Counted from the first letter of the stretch, positions 27,935 to 40,031 are shown. The stretch is DNA of 64,000 nt from Pseudoglutamicibacter albus (GCF_031458175.1 NZ_JAVDXX010000001.1:1488001-1552000); one strand, 5' to 3'. A program made the numbers and translations. The notes: generated from the letters alone by a model not told the origin.

Positions 27935-29893
27935 TCAGCCCTCCTTCACGGTGTCAGTGAATTCGGCGAGCGCGGCGCGCAGTCCGGTGGTTGCCCCCTC
28001 GTTCCAGCGTGGGCCCACCCAGTTGAGGGTCACGATGCGGGGTGCGGCGGCTTCTTCTTCGTCTTCGACTTCCCACGGGGCCGGGGTCTCGCTGTCGGGT
28101 TGTGCGGCCGTGTTGCCGCCGATGGGGCGCTCGAGTGTGATCTCGAGGCGGGATTCGGAGAGGCCTTCGGCGCGGTCGCGGCCCCATTCGACGACTGTGA
28201 CGGATTCGTCCACGGTGTCGATGAGGTCGAGGTCTTCGAGTTCTTCTGCGGATCCGAGCCGGTAGGCATCCACGTGGACCAGCGCTGGCCCGTCGGTCAA
28301 CGATGGGTGGATGCGGGAGAGCACGAATGTTGGCGATGTGATGCCTTCGCGCACGCCGAGGCCTTCGCCGAGGCCTTGGGTGAAGGTTGTTTTTCCGGCG
28401 CCGAGTTCCCCGGTCAGGATGAGAACATCGCCTGCTTGCAGTTCGCTTGCGAGTGTGCGGGCTAAGCACTGCATCGCCGCTGGGGTTGGAATAGTCAACG
28501 ACAGTGAGCTGTCGTCTGCTGTCTCCGCACGGCCGCCGCAAGCACCGGCTGTGTCATCGCCAACAGCATCGCCCGCGGCCGCACCATCTGCGGGGATCAT
28601 GCGGCGTGGGACGCGGTCGGAGATCCCGGTGACGGTCTCGTAGTTGATGGTGTGGGCGGCTTCCGCCCATTCTTCAACGCCGGGTTCACCATGTGCTGGG
28701 TCACCGAACACCACGGCGTCTTTACCGACAAATTCCGCTGGGTCTGCTTCCCCGCCGAGGTCGATCACGAACTGATCCATTGCGATCCGGCCCACCACCG
28801 GATACCGCACGCTATCGATTGTCACGTGGGTGCCTTCGGCGATCCGTGGGATGCCGTCGGCGTAACCGACGGGAACCAGGCCCAGCGTCGTCGGTTTCTC
28901 TGCCCGCCAGCGCAGGCCGTAGGACACACCTTGGCCCGCATCGACCCGTTTAGCTGCGGCCACATGCGCAACCAGGCGCATGACCGGCCGCAACCCCAGC
29001 TCGGCCGAGGACACCCCTTCAAAAGGAGATAAACCATAGAGGCCCAGACCGACCCGGACCATGTCATAGATCGCATCCGGGCGCGTGAACGTCGCCGGGG
29101 TGTTCGCGATGTGACGCACTTCAGGTTTCAACCCGGCGTCCGCGACCACCGCGAGCGCGTCCTCGAAAGCCTGGGTCTGCACGTCGTTGGCGGGGTGTTC
29201 TGGCTCATCGGCCATCGCGAAGTGGGAGAACACACCCACCACGCGGATGTCCCCGACGCGTTCGGCCGCGGCGGCGCGCTCTACAAGATGTGGCCATTCG
29301 GCTGCGGTGCACCCGTTGCGGCCTAAGCCGGTATCGATTTTCAGGTGAATCCGTGCCGTGCGCCCCACCGCGCGTGCCGCCTCGATCATCGGGTCCAGTT
29401 CCCAACCGGATACCCCCACGTCAATGCCCTGTGCCACGGCCGCCTCGAAGTCGGTGTCCGATGTGTGGAGCCAGCACACCATCGGCGCCTCGATGCCCGC
29501 GGCACGCAGCTCAAGCGCCTCGCTCACGTGCGCGGTCCCTACCCATGTGGCGCCTGCATCCAGCGCGGCGCGCGCGCACTCGATCGCGCCGTGCCCGTAG
29601 GCTTGCGCTTTGACGATCGCCATGATGTGCGCTTGCCCCACCTGTTGACGGATCCTGGCGACGTTGGCGGCCAACGCGCCAAGGTCAATCTCGGCGCAGC
29701 GTTCAGGGGCAGCCGCTACCGCATCGTGGGCATGTAACCATTGCGTCACCGGAGCCGATGCCGGGGCCTGCGCCGCGTCATCGGCGCCAAACGTAGCGGT
29801 GCCAACCGCATCGGACGCATTATGATCCGCACCCGCGGGGCTGGAGGTGGAGGAAAAGCTGTGGGAACACACCCTTCTAGCGTAGACCTTCAC
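27935..29893 (-). CDS. Fused alanine racemase - TsaE
   Basis: One 652-residue frame joins two enzymes. Residues about 65-435 are alanine racemase: PLP lysine K95 in AIVKAQAYGHG, catalytic Tyr325 in GVSYGLRWRA, PVGYADGIPR, AMDQFVIDLG and the closing INYETVTGISDRVPR. It makes D-Ala for peptidoglycan. After an Ala/Gly/Asp linker (435-463), residues 464-652 are TsaE, the ATPase of the t6A complex, with Walker A GELGAGKTTF (495-504) and HVDAYRL. In the expected order TsaE is followed by tsaB, rimI and tsaD. The GTG at 29893 adds about 60 unconserved residues, so the true start may be later. An acidic insert (600-617) splits the TsaE end. Confidence 0.93.
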   Translation of the reverse strand: MKVYARRVCSHSFSSTSSPAGADHNASDAVGTATFGADDAAQAPASAPVTQWLHAHDAVAAAPERCAEIDLGALAANVARIRQQVGQAHIMAIVKAQAYGHGAIECARAALDAGATWVGTAHVSEALELRAAGIEAPMVCWLHTSDTDFEAAVAQGIDVGVSGWELDPMIEAARAVGRTARIHLKIDTGLGRNGCTAAEWPHLVERAAAAERVGDIRVVGVFSHFAMADEPEHPANDVQTQAFEDALAVVADAGLKPEVRHIANTPATFTRPDAIYDMVRVGLGLYGLSPFEGVSSAELGLRPVMRLVAHVAAAKRVDAGQGVSYGLRWRAEKPTTLGLVPVGYADGIPRIAEGTHVTIDSVRYPVVGRIAMDQFVIDLGGEADPAEFVGKDAVVFGDPAHGEPGVEEWAEAAHTINYETVTGISDRVPRRMIPADGAAAGDAVGDDTAGACGGRAETADDSSLSLTIPTPAAMQCLARTLASELQAGDVLILTGELGAGKTTFTQGLGEGLGVREGITSPTFVLSRIHPSLTDGPALVHVDAYRLGSAEELEDLDLIDTVDESVTVVEWGRDRAEGLSESRLEITLERPIGGNTAAQPDSETPAPWEVEDEEEAAAPRIVTLNWVGPRWNEGATTGLRAALAEFTDTVKEG

Positions 29894-29961
29894 CAGGTTC
29901 GGGCTTGGGTATGCGACTCAACGCCTAAGATCATAGGTAGCCAACTGTGAGGAGAACATTC

Positions 29962-32699
<2,738 letters not shown>

Positions 32700-32701
32700 C
32701 C

Positions 32702-33154
32702 ATGAACCTCAATACGCTGTATTCAGAGCTGATATTCGAACACGATAAGCACCCCAAACACGCGGGCTTACGTGAGCCTTTCGACGCCGATGTACACCAC
32801 GTGAACCCGGTGTGCGGCGACGAGATCCAGCTGCGTCTGAAACTCTCCGAAGACGGCGCAACAGTCGAGGACATCTCCTATGAGGCGGCTGGTTGCGCGA
32901 TGAGCCGCGCTTCCGCCTCAATGATGGCGGACCTGTTCATAGGCGAGCCGGTCAGCGACATCGAGGAGATGACCGCTCATTTCGATGAGGTGCTTCACTC
33001 CCGCGGGAAGGTTGAGGCCGAAGAGGAGATCATCGGCGACGCGGTCGCGTTAGCTGGTGCCGCGAAGTTCCCCAACCGGGTCAAGTGCGTGCTCATGAGC
33101 TGGAAGGCGTTCCAGGCCGCCTACGCAGAAGCGCTCCTATTCCGTCAGCAGTGA
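32702..33154 (+). CDS. sufU: Fe-S cluster assembly sulfur-transfer protein SufU
   Basis: SufU accepts persulfide sulfur from SufS through a zinc-bound active site. The three cysteines are visible in NPVCGDEIQL, YEAAGCAMSRASASMM and NRVKCVLMSWKAF. The ATG at 32702 gives the family-like start MNLNTLYSELIFEHDKHPKH. A GTG two codons earlier overlaps the sufS stop. The tight spacing shows a sufS-sufU unit. The rest of the suf operon (sufBCD) is not in this window. Confidence 0.93.
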   Translation: MNLNTLYSELIFEHDKHPKHAGLREPFDADVHHVNPVCGDEIQLRLKLSEDGATVEDISYEAAGCAMSRASASMMADLFIGEPVSDIEEMTAHFDEVLHSRGKVEAEEEIIGDAVALAGAAKFPNRVKCVLMSWKAFQAAYAEALLFRQQ

Positions 33155-33169
33155 TCCCCCGGGCGCTGT

Positions 33170-33205
33170 AGTTCACGGCGCTGCGTGAGTTCACGGCGCT
33201 GGAAA
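33170..33205. repeat. 18-bp direct repeat in the sufU-nnr gap
   Basis: AGTTCACGGCGCTG occurs at 33170-33183 and again at 33188-33201, an 18-bp period, between the convergent sufU and nnr genes. Confidence 0.75.
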
Positions 33206-33207
33206 GG

Positions 33208-34893
33208 CTATGCGGCGCTGTATTTCAGGCCGTGCACGACCGCGGCCGCGGCACACAACTGTGCAATGCGTTCCAGGCTGAGTTCTTCGCCGCGGGCCGA
33301 GGCCCGAGCGGCGTGGGTTGCGAGCATCGCGCCCAGGACACCGGCGAGCTTATCTCCCGAACCTGCGCGAGCGAGCGTCGCAGCCGCGGATGCCGCGAGG
33401 AACGTGACGCCGCTCGGCGCAGCAACCACCGTCGCTGAGCCTTTGAGCAACACGACCGCGCCAACAGCTGCCGCCAGATCCCGCGCTGCGGAGACCGGGT
33501 CTTCAGCCGGGTCCGCGGCGTCTATACCCAACCGTTGCACAAGCGCTAGAAACTCTCCCGCGTGAGGCGTCAACACGTGGACCTTAGTGCTGACTTCAGC
33601 TCCGGCATCCGTGTCAGTCCGAGCCGCTATCGAGGGTTCCCATACCGCGAGCGCTGAGGCGTCCACGATCACAGGGCCCTGGGTGCCCCGCATCACGGCG
33701 AGCGCCGGTTCGAGGTCTTCGGGCTCTTCCCCGAGCCCCGGGCCTACGACCCACGCGTTCACCTTAGAGGTCACCGCAGGCCACCCGTTCGATGCTGATT
33801 CTGCCGAGCCGGCCGGCGAAGCAAGCTCAGCCCTGTCGATGTTGACGACCTCCGGCAGAGTCTGCACCACAGCCTGGCCAGCAGCCCCACGCCCTGCGGT
33901 TACGAGCATCCCGATCCCGCCGCGCCCGGCATCGTGCGCTCCGATGGCGGCCGCTGCTGTAGAGCACAGGACCGCGGCCCCGGGATAGGCGGGCGAACCT
34001 GCGACCATGCCGAGGACTCCACGCGAATATTTGTGGTCGCCGGGGCGTGGCGCCAGGAGCTCGCTCTCAGCGTCGGCGGGGGTTATAAGCCGCGGCATGA
34101 GGTGAGTATCCTGCGGGGCCTGTAGCCCGATTTCCACGAGGTAGATGTCGCCGGTTTTCTCACGCGCCGCCCCGGCCACGAGCCCGCGTTTGAGTGCGCC
34201 GAACGTGACCGTGATGTCCGCGAGCGGCACCATTTCATCCGCGTTGCCGGTCTGTGTGTTGAGCCCTGAGGGGCAGTCGGCTGCGACAACCAGCGCGTCC
34301 AGGGTTTCCCCGTGCACCGCCCAGGTCTGCGCATCCGCGTCCCAGCCGGGAATCGGCATCCCGCCTTTCGCGCCGATCCCCAGTACTGCGTCCACGATCA
34401 CATCCGCGCAAGCTAGATGCTGAAGCACCTCGTTATGCTTCGTCGCACCAGAGCCCTGCGCTGCCTCACGTTTGTGATGCTTCACGACCTCGACCCCGGC
34501 GGCGGCTGCCGCGGCTGCGGCACGTTCGTGCCAGCGGTCCGCGACCATCACGGCCACACATCGTGCCCCGCGACCGGAAAGCTCGGCGAGCGCATAGAGT
34601 CCGTCACCGCCGTTGTTGCCGGGGCCGATCAAACCCACGATGAGCGCCCCACGCAACTGAGAACCCGTCCCGGGCATGGACGGTGCCGGCTTTGTGAGCG
34701 CGGCTAACGTTTCAGGCCCGGCCACGGTCGGTTCCGGAAGGGCGGGCCGGTTGGTGACGGCCCGGGCGATGTGCACGGCAAGCCCGTAGGCCGCCTGTCG
34801 CATGAGTTGATCGGGGTTGCCTGCGGCTTCGCATGCGGCGAGCATCGGGGCTTCTGCCGCTCGGACCGCGTCGGGGCTATAGAGCAGGTGCAT
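33208..34893 (-). CDS. Bifunctional NAD(P)H-hydrate epimerase / ADP-dependent NAD(P)H-hydrate dehydratase
   Basis: This 561-residue protein repairs hydrated NAD(P)H. The N-terminal YjeF_N domain (about 1-230) has LIGPGNNGGDGLYALAEL and a DAVLGIGAKGG segment. The C-terminal ribokinase-like domain (about 265-561) has HKYSRGVLGMVAGSPAYPGA, VVGPGLG, LTPHAGEFLAL and the catalytic AGSGDKLAGVLGAML. The two activities correspond to NnrE and NnrD fused. acpS lies downstream on the same strand after a 58-bp gap containing a 12-bp tandem duplication. Confidence 0.93.
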   Translation of the reverse strand: MHLLYSPDAVRAAEAPMLAACEAAGNPDQLMRQAAYGLAVHIARAVTNRPALPEPTVAGPETLAALTKPAPSMPGTGSQLRGALIVGLIGPGNNGGDGLYALAELSGRGARCVAVMVADRWHERAAAAAAAAGVEVVKHHKREAAQGSGATKHNEVLQHLACADVIVDAVLGIGAKGGMPIPGWDADAQTWAVHGETLDALVVAADCPSGLNTQTGNADEMVPLADITVTFGALKRGLVAGAAREKTGDIYLVEIGLQAPQDTHLMPRLITPADAESELLAPRPGDHKYSRGVLGMVAGSPAYPGAAVLCSTAAAAIGAHDAGRGGIGMLVTAGRGAAGQAVVQTLPEVVNIDRAELASPAGSAESASNGWPAVTSKVNAWVVGPGLGEEPEDLEPALAVMRGTQGPVIVDASALAVWEPSIAARTDTDAGAEVSTKVHVLTPHAGEFLALVQRLGIDAADPAEDPVSAARDLAAAVGAVVLLKGSATVVAAPSGVTFLAASAAATLARAGSGDKLAGVLGAMLATHAARASARGEELSLERIAQLCAAAAVVHGLKYSAA

Positions 34894-34915
34894 CGGTGTA
34901 CCTTCCGGGCTGGGA

Positions 34916-34939
34916 GCCTGTCTCGGGGCCTGTCTCGGG
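34916..34939. repeat. 12-bp tandem duplication upstream of nnr
   Basis: GCCTGTCTCGGG occurs at 34916-34927 and 34928-34939, followed by a partial copy. The repeat is immediately upstream of the nnr start codon. Confidence 0.8.
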
Positions 34940-34951
34940 GGCCTGTTTGTT

Positions 34952-35302
34952 CTAGCCTTCGGCGATCACGTACGCGATCGCTACGTCGCCGTCGTGGGTG
35001 AGGGATATGTGCCAGCTTTTGACACCGAGCTGGTCGGCGACCTCTTTCACGCTACCGCGCACATCGAGCACCGGGGCGCCGGAGTCCAGTGTGCACACTT
35101 CGCAGTCATGCCACACCATTCCCCCGGGGGAGCTGAGAGCTTTCGCGACCGCTTCCTTCGCGGCGAAACGCGCGGCCAGCGAGCGGGTCCGCACCTCACG
35201 CTCGCTGGGGCAAAACAGGCGTTCAACCAGTGCCGGGGTGCGCTGGATCAGCTTCTCGAAACGCGGAACGTCCACAACGTCAACACCGATGCCCACAATC
35301 AT
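34952..35302 (-). CDS. acpS: Holo-[acyl-carrier-protein] synthase
   Basis: AcpS transfers 4'-phosphopantetheine from CoA to acyl carrier protein. The 116-residue product begins [19 protein letters not shown] with the Mg-binding Asp, has [13 protein letters not shown] with the second metal Glu, and [16 protein letters not shown] near the end. Full length. Together with coaA nearby it belongs to CoA and ACP supply. It is divergent from galU. Confidence 0.95.
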   Translation of the reverse strand: MIVGIGVDVVDVPRFEKLIQRTPALVERLFCPSEREVRTRSLAARFAAKEAVAKALSSPGGMVWHDCEVCTLDSGAPVLDVRGSVKEVADQLGVKSWHISLTHDGDVAIAYVIAEG

Positions 35303-35450
35303 GTTTCGATGCTATCGCTGTTCACACACGCTTTGCTCGCGCGCCATCGGCATCCGAGGCTCGCGGCGCTAAGCAAGCTGGCCCCTGCTGAATGCCTGTG
35401 AATACCACCACGCATACAGGTTTTATTTACCTGCCGCTAACCTTCGCTGG

Positions 35451-35456
35451 TTTAAT
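35451..35456 (+). promoter_or_regulatory. Possible -10 box of galU
   Basis: TTTAAT ends 7 nt before ATG 35464 and no Shine-Dalgarno sequence is visible, as expected for a leaderless mRNA. The -35 region (TTACCT at 35427) is weak. Confidence 0.35.
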
Positions 35457-35463
35457 GCGGAAC

Positions 35464-36357
35464 ATGAACCAGTTCAAAGTCCGCAAAGCTGTCTTCCCTG
35501 TGGCAGGCCTCGGAACCCGTTTCCTCCCGGCTACGAAAGCGATGCCTAAAGAGATGCTGCCGGTTGTTGACCGGCCAGCTATCCAGTATGTCGTTGAAGA
35601 GGCAGTGAACGCGGGGCTCGATGATCTCCTCATGATTACTGGGGCGCCTAAGCGTTCGCTTGAGGATCATTTCGATGCCTCCCCTTACCTCGAAAATCAG
35701 TTGCAGCTAGCGGGTAAGAAGAAGCTCCTTAAAGCTGTCCAGCAGGCTGCTGAGCTCGGCGATGTCCACTACATCCGCCAGGGTGAACCTAAAGGCCTCG
35801 GTCACGCGGTTGGCCGCGCAGCTCTGCATGTGGGTGATGAGCCGTTCGCGGTATTGCTCGGTGATGACCTCATTGAGGAGTCCTCTACCCTGCTGCGTGA
35901 CATGATCACTGTGCAGTCACGCGTTGGCGGGTCAGTGATCGCCCTCATGGAGGTGGATCCGGAAGATATTTCCTCCTACGGGTGCGCTGCCGTCGAGGCA
36001 ATCCAGGACGAGGAGTTTGTTCGCGTGACTGACCTCGTGGAGAAACCAGCTGTTGCGGATGCGCCGTCGAACCTCGCGGTCATCGGCCGTTATGTTCTGC
36101 ACCCAGCGGTTTTCGATGTACTTGAACGCACCGCTCCCGGCCGTGGCGGTGAAATCCAGCTGACCGATGCCCTGCTTGAACTCGCCGCGATGCCAGCTGA
36201 AGAAGGCGGCGGCGTGACCGCGGTCATCTTCCGTGGCCGCCGCTACGACACCGGCGATAAGCTTTCCTACCTCAAAGCAGTCATCGAGATCGCGTGCCAG
36301 CGCGAGGACCTCGGCCCGGAGCTACGGGAGTGGCTCAACGAGTTCACGGCTTCATAG
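35464..36357 (+). CDS. galU: UTP-glucose-1-phosphate uridylyltransferase
   Basis: GalU makes UDP-glucose from UTP and glucose-1-phosphate. The nucleotidyltransferase motif AVFPVAGLGTRFLPATKAMP, KEMLPVVDRPAIQYVVEEAV, GEPKGLGHAV, LLGDDLI and TDLVEKPA are present. ATG 35464 (297 residues) begins MNQFKVRKAVFPVAGLG. ATG 35455 is an alternative. Product UDP-glucose feeds the UDP-glucose dehydrogenase encoded about 5 kb upstream. Confidence 0.95.
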   Translation: MNQFKVRKAVFPVAGLGTRFLPATKAMPKEMLPVVDRPAIQYVVEEAVNAGLDDLLMITGAPKRSLEDHFDASPYLENQLQLAGKKKLLKAVQQAAELGDVHYIRQGEPKGLGHAVGRAALHVGDEPFAVLLGDDLIEESSTLLRDMITVQSRVGGSVIALMEVDPEDISSYGCAAVEAIQDEEFVRVTDLVEKPAVADAPSNLAVIGRYVLHPAVFDVLERTAPGRGGEIQLTDALLELAAMPAEEGGGVTAVIFRGRRYDTGDKLSYLKAVIEIACQREDLGPELREWLNEFTAS

Positions 36358-36387
36358 CCGGTCGGCGCCGGGTTCGCTGCGTCGGAC

Positions 36388-36420
36388 GCGTTCAGGTGAG
36401 TGCGTTCAGCTGAGTGCGTG
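36388..36420. repeat. 14-bp tandem duplication between galU and glmS
   Basis: GCGTTCAGGTGAGT (36388-36401) and GCGTTCAGCTGAGT (36402-36415), followed by a partial GCGTG, lie between the two convergent stop codons. Confidence 0.78.
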
Positions 36421-36430
36421 AATTGGGACG

Positions 36431-38305
36431 TTATTCGACGGTCACTGACTTTGCGAGGTTGCGTGGCTGGTCAACGTCCAGGCCCTTGGCGGAGGCAAGC
36501 TCCATCGCGAAGATCTGGAGCGGAACCACCGTCAAGAGTGGGGCGAGCAGGGCCTTGGTCTCTGGGACACGGAAGACCCATTCAGCATAGTTACCTACGG
36601 CCTCGTCGCCTTCCTCAGCGATCACAAGGGTCTGGGCGCCGCGGGCGCGGACCTCCTGGATGTTGGAGACCACTTTCGAATGCATCGAGTGGCGGCCCGA
36701 TGGGGACGGCACCACAACGAACACGGGCTGGCCTTCCTCGATCAGCGCGATCGGGCCGTGCTTGAGCTCACCAGCGGCGAATCCTTCGGCGTGGATATAG
36801 GCGAGCTCTTTGAGTTTGAGCGCACCTTCCATCGCTACCGGGTAGCCCACGTGCCGGCCCAAGAACAGTACCGCTTCGGTCTCGGCCATGCTGCGAGCGA
36901 GCTCGCTGATCTGGTCCTTCTGGGCCAGGATCTTCTCGATCTTGTCCGGGATCTCCGCCATATCGGCCAGCAGGTCAGCGACTTCGCCGGAGAACATGTT
37001 GCCGCGTAGCTGCGCCAAGTACAGGCCCAGCAGATAGGTCGCCGCAACCTGGGCGAGGAACGCCTTGGTTGAGGCCACCGCGATCTCCGGGCCGGCGTGG
37101 GTGTAGAGCACCGCATCGGATTCGCGTGGGATCGATGAGCCGTTCGTGTTACAGATCGCGAGCGTACGCGCGCCCTGTTCCTTCGCGTACCGCAACGCCA
37201 TGAGGGTGTCCATGGTTTCCCCGGACTGGGAGATCGTCACGATCAACGTGGATGGGGTCACGATCGGGTCGCGGTACCGGAACTCATGGGACAACTCGAC
37301 CTCAACCGGGATGCGGCACCAGTGTTCGATCGCATATTTAGCGACCTGGCCTGCATAAGCGGAAGTACCGCACGCGAGCACGATGATCTTGTCGATACCC
37401 TTGAGCTCGGCCTCGTCAATACGCAGCTCATCGAGTTTGAGGTGCCCGCGGGCATCCGTACGCCCCAGTAGCGTGTTCGCGACCGCTTCCGGCTGATCGA
37501 AAATCTCTTTAGCCATGAAGGACTCAAAGCCGTCCTTCGATGCCGAGGCCGCGTCCCAATCGACCGTGAACTCAGTGCCTTCAGCAGGGTTGCCGGAAAA
37601 GTCAGTGATCTCGTGGCTGGTTGGGGTGATCGTGACCACCTGGTCCTGATCCAGCTCAACCGCACGCTTTGTGAAGTCGATGAAGCCCGAAACGTCAGAG
37701 CCGAGGAAGTTCTCACCCTCGCCCAGGCCCACGACCAGTGGCGAGTTACGGCGCGCCGCAACCACAACCCCCGGATGTTCAGCGTGGATCGCTAACAGCG
37801 TGAACGCGCCTTCAAGCCGGGAAGCGGTCATCTGCATCGCCTTCGTGAGGTCCCCTCCGGCCTCGTTGCGGTACACGTCCCCCAGCAGGACCGCGGCCAC
37901 CTCGGTGTCCGTCTCCGACTTAAAGCTGTAGCCGGCCTCCAGCAGGTGCTTTTTGAGCGCATCGAAGTTCTCGATGATCCCGTTATGGATCAGCGCGAGC
38001 CGCCCCTCATCAGCCACGTGCGGATGTGCGTTGACATCGCTCGGGCCGCCGTGGGTAGCCCAACGGGTGTGGCCGATGCCAGTGCCCGATGCCGGCAGAG
38101 GATTTGCTTCAAGCTCGGCCAACAGGTTGCCCAGCTTGCCAGCTTTCTTCCGGTATTCGACCACATCGCCGGCATCGACTGCGACACCTGCGGAGTCATA
38201 GCCCCGATACTCCAGGCGTTTGAGCCCCTCAAGCACCACATCGAGGGCGTCATGCTTGCCAGTGTTTTCCGGCCCTGGGCCGGCGTATCCGATGATTCCG
38301 CACAT
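36431..38305 (-). CDS. glmS: Glutamine-fructose-6-phosphate aminotransferase (isomerising)
   Basis: GlmS makes glucosamine-6-phosphate, the first step toward UDP-GlcNAc. The N-terminal class II glutaminase starts MCGIIGYAGPG with the nucleophilic Cys after Met removal, and has GIGHTRWATHG. Two SIS domains follow (ACGTSAYAGQVAKYAIE; TISQSGETMDTLMALRYAKE). The end is DQPRNLAKSVTVE, the normal GlmS terminus. It has 624 residues. glmM, the next step in the pathway, is encoded 1.8 kb away. Confidence 0.97.
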   Translation of the reverse strand: MCGIIGYAGPGPENTGKHDALDVVLEGLKRLEYRGYDSAGVAVDAGDVVEYRKKAGKLGNLLAELEANPLPASGTGIGHTRWATHGGPSDVNAHPHVADEGRLALIHNGIIENFDALKKHLLEAGYSFKSETDTEVAAVLLGDVYRNEAGGDLTKAMQMTASRLEGAFTLLAIHAEHPGVVVAARRNSPLVVGLGEGENFLGSDVSGFIDFTKRAVELDQDQVVTITPTSHEITDFSGNPAEGTEFTVDWDAASASKDGFESFMAKEIFDQPEAVANTLLGRTDARGHLKLDELRIDEAELKGIDKIIVLACGTSAYAGQVAKYAIEHWCRIPVEVELSHEFRYRDPIVTPSTLIVTISQSGETMDTLMALRYAKEQGARTLAICNTNGSSIPRESDAVLYTHAGPEIAVASTKAFLAQVAATYLLGLYLAQLRGNMFSGEVADLLADMAEIPDKIEKILAQKDQISELARSMAETEAVLFLGRHVGYPVAMEGALKLKELAYIHAEGFAAGELKHGPIALIEEGQPVFVVVPSPSGRHSMHSKVVSNIQEVRARGAQTLVIAEEGDEAVGNYAEWVFRVPETKALLAPLLTVVPLQIFAMELASAKGLDVDQPRNLAKSVTVE

Positions 38306-38469
38306 GCGAAAAATTTATCACCTCTCCCCCGCCGCTTTTAATCGAACGCCCCTGTCAACCGAACACCCTTGCTCACCGGTGCGCGGCCACAGCGGGCTAC
38401 CTAGACCAGCACTCTTACCGGCGCGAGTTGCTACACCGTTTTCAACACGCGCGCGTTAAAGATGACACA

Positions 38470-39507
38470 ATGAAGAGGATGACCACCGCCCAGGACCTCA
38501 TTGACGAAGCGTTAGAAGACGCCTCGCTAGAGAACGAGAACACCGCCAACGCCGCACACAGCGAGAACGCTGGCGGCCGTTCCCCGTTCGTGGGTTTGGA
38601 CCGTGCCACATGGGCGCGCCTAGCCCACACGATGGAGCAACCGTTCAGCACCGAGGACGTCCAACGCCTCAACGCGCTCGGTGATCGCCTCGACCAAGAC
38701 GAGATCCGGGAAGTCTATCTGCCGCTCTCACGTTTGCTTTCCCTCTATGTCGAAGGCGCGGCGGCTACCCATTCGGCGACCAACAGGTTCCTCGGAGAGC
38801 ATTTCCGGCGCACCCCGTTCGTGATCGGAGTCGCAGGTTCCGTAGCTGTCGGCAAATCCACCACCTCCCGCGTGCTACGTGAGTTGCTGAGCCTCTGGCC
38901 AGGCACACCTAAAGTGCAGCTCGTGACCACGGACGGATTCCTCTACCCCAACGAGGAGCTCATCCGCCGCGGCATCATGGACCGCAAAGGCTTCCCCGAA
39001 TCCTATGACCAGCGGGCCCTGATGCGGTTCATCACGGAAGTGAAGTCCGGGGTACCCAACGTCAAGGTCCCCACGTATTCGCATCACTTCTATAACATCG
39101 TCCCGAACGAATTCACGGTCGTGGACCAGCCGGATGTGCTGATCGTTGAGGGCCTCAACGTCCTCGCCCCACCTCGCCTGCGCGGGGATGGGACCGTGGG
39201 GCTTGCGCTGAGTGACTTCTTCGACTTCTCCATCTATGTGGACGCGCGCACACGAGACATCCGCGAGTGGTACATCAAACGTTTCATGCGTCTTCGCACC
39301 AAAGCGTTCAGCCTGCCGGATAACTACTTCCACCGTTACGCCCAACTCAGCGACCAAGAAGCGATCGATACCGCAACCAGCATCTGGACGCGAATCAACG
39401 AACCGAACCTGACCCAGAACGTGCGCCCAACCCGAGGGCGCGCCCAGCTGGTGCTCACCAAAGACTCAGACCATTCGGTCCATCACATGCTGTTGCGGAA
39501 AATCTGA
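38470..39507 (+). CDS. coaA: Type I pantothenate kinase
   Basis: CoaA phosphorylates pantothenate, the first committed step to CoA. The P-loop GVAGSVAVGKSTTSRVL, TTDGFLYPNEEL, RKGFPESYDQRALMRF and VEGLNVLAPP are visible, and the last residues follow the CoaA pattern. The N-terminus before the conserved SPFVGLDRATWARL is about 35 residues and Asn/Ala/Glu-rich. ATG 38470 lacks a clear Shine-Dalgarno sequence and follows a TAAAGA box by 7 nt, so it may be leaderless. Divergent from glmS. Confidence 0.93.
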   Translation: MKRMTTAQDLIDEALEDASLENENTANAAHSENAGGRSPFVGLDRATWARLAHTMEQPFSTEDVQRLNALGDRLDQDEIREVYLPLSRLLSLYVEGAAATHSATNRFLGEHFRRTPFVIGVAGSVAVGKSTTSRVLRELLSLWPGTPKVQLVTTDGFLYPNEELIRRGIMDRKGFPESYDQRALMRFITEVKSGVPNVKVPTYSHHFYNIVPNEFTVVDQPDVLIVEGLNVLAPPRLRGDGTVGLALSDFFDFSIYVDARTRDIREWYIKRFMRLRTKAFSLPDNYFHRYAQLSDQEAIDTATSIWTRINEPNLTQNVRPTRGRAQLVLTKDSDHSVHHMLLRKI

Positions 39508-39572
39508 GTGAACCTGACGCAGATCACACGCCAACAGTTCGCGGTTGCCTCCCAAAGCACTCGTCATGCATT

Positions 39573-39578
39573 TATACT
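39573..39578 (+). promoter_or_regulatory. -10 box of mscL, probable leaderless transcript
   Basis: TATACT ends 6 nt before the mscL ATG and the bases between (TTTAGC plus flanking T) contain no Shine-Dalgarno sequence, so transcription would begin at or next to the start codon. No good -35 box is seen. Confidence 0.5.
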
Positions 39579-39584
39579 TTTAGC

Positions 39585-39995
39585 ATGATCCAAGGATTCA
39601 AAGATTTCATCTCCAAAGGCAACGTCATGGATCTTGCCGTGGCTGTCATCATCGGCGCCGCTTTCGGTAAGGTTATCGACGCCCTCGTAGGCTCGGTCAT
39701 CATGCCTGCTATCGCGATGCTGGTCGGCACCCCGAACTTCGATGACTGGCTGGTCTTCGGTTCCGTCAAGATCGGTGTCTTCCTCACCGCTGTCGTGAAC
39801 TTCCTGCTCATCGCTGCAGCTGTCTACTTCTGCATCGTGATGCCAATGAACAAGATGATCGAGCGCCGCAACCGCAAGCTCGGCATCGAGCCAGAGGACG
39901 AGGCAGTCGACCCACAGATTCAGCTGCTCACCGAGATTCGCGACGCCCTCAACGGCACCGCTCGGGGTTCAGCTGGGGACCACGTAGCCCGCTAA
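39585..39995 (+). CDS. mscL: Large-conductance mechanosensitive channel MscL
   Basis: MscL opens under membrane tension to release solutes during osmotic downshock. The 136-residue sequence begins MIQGFKDFISKGNVMDLAVA, has the first pore helix AVIIGAAFGKVIDALVGSVI, and a second helix VFLTAVVNFLLIAAAVYFCI, followed by the cytoplasmic bundle with LLTEIRDAL. Full length. The gene is followed by a 62-bp perfect palindrome. Confidence 0.96.
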   Translation: MIQGFKDFISKGNVMDLAVAVIIGAAFGKVIDALVGSVIMPAIAMLVGTPNFDDWLVFGSVKIGVFLTAVVNFLLIAAAVYFCIVMPMNKMIERRNRKLGIEPEDEAVDPQIQLLTEIRDALNGTARGSAGDHVAR

Positions 39996-40031
39996 AACTC
40001 ACCTTCTGAATAAGATTCACCTTTGACGATG

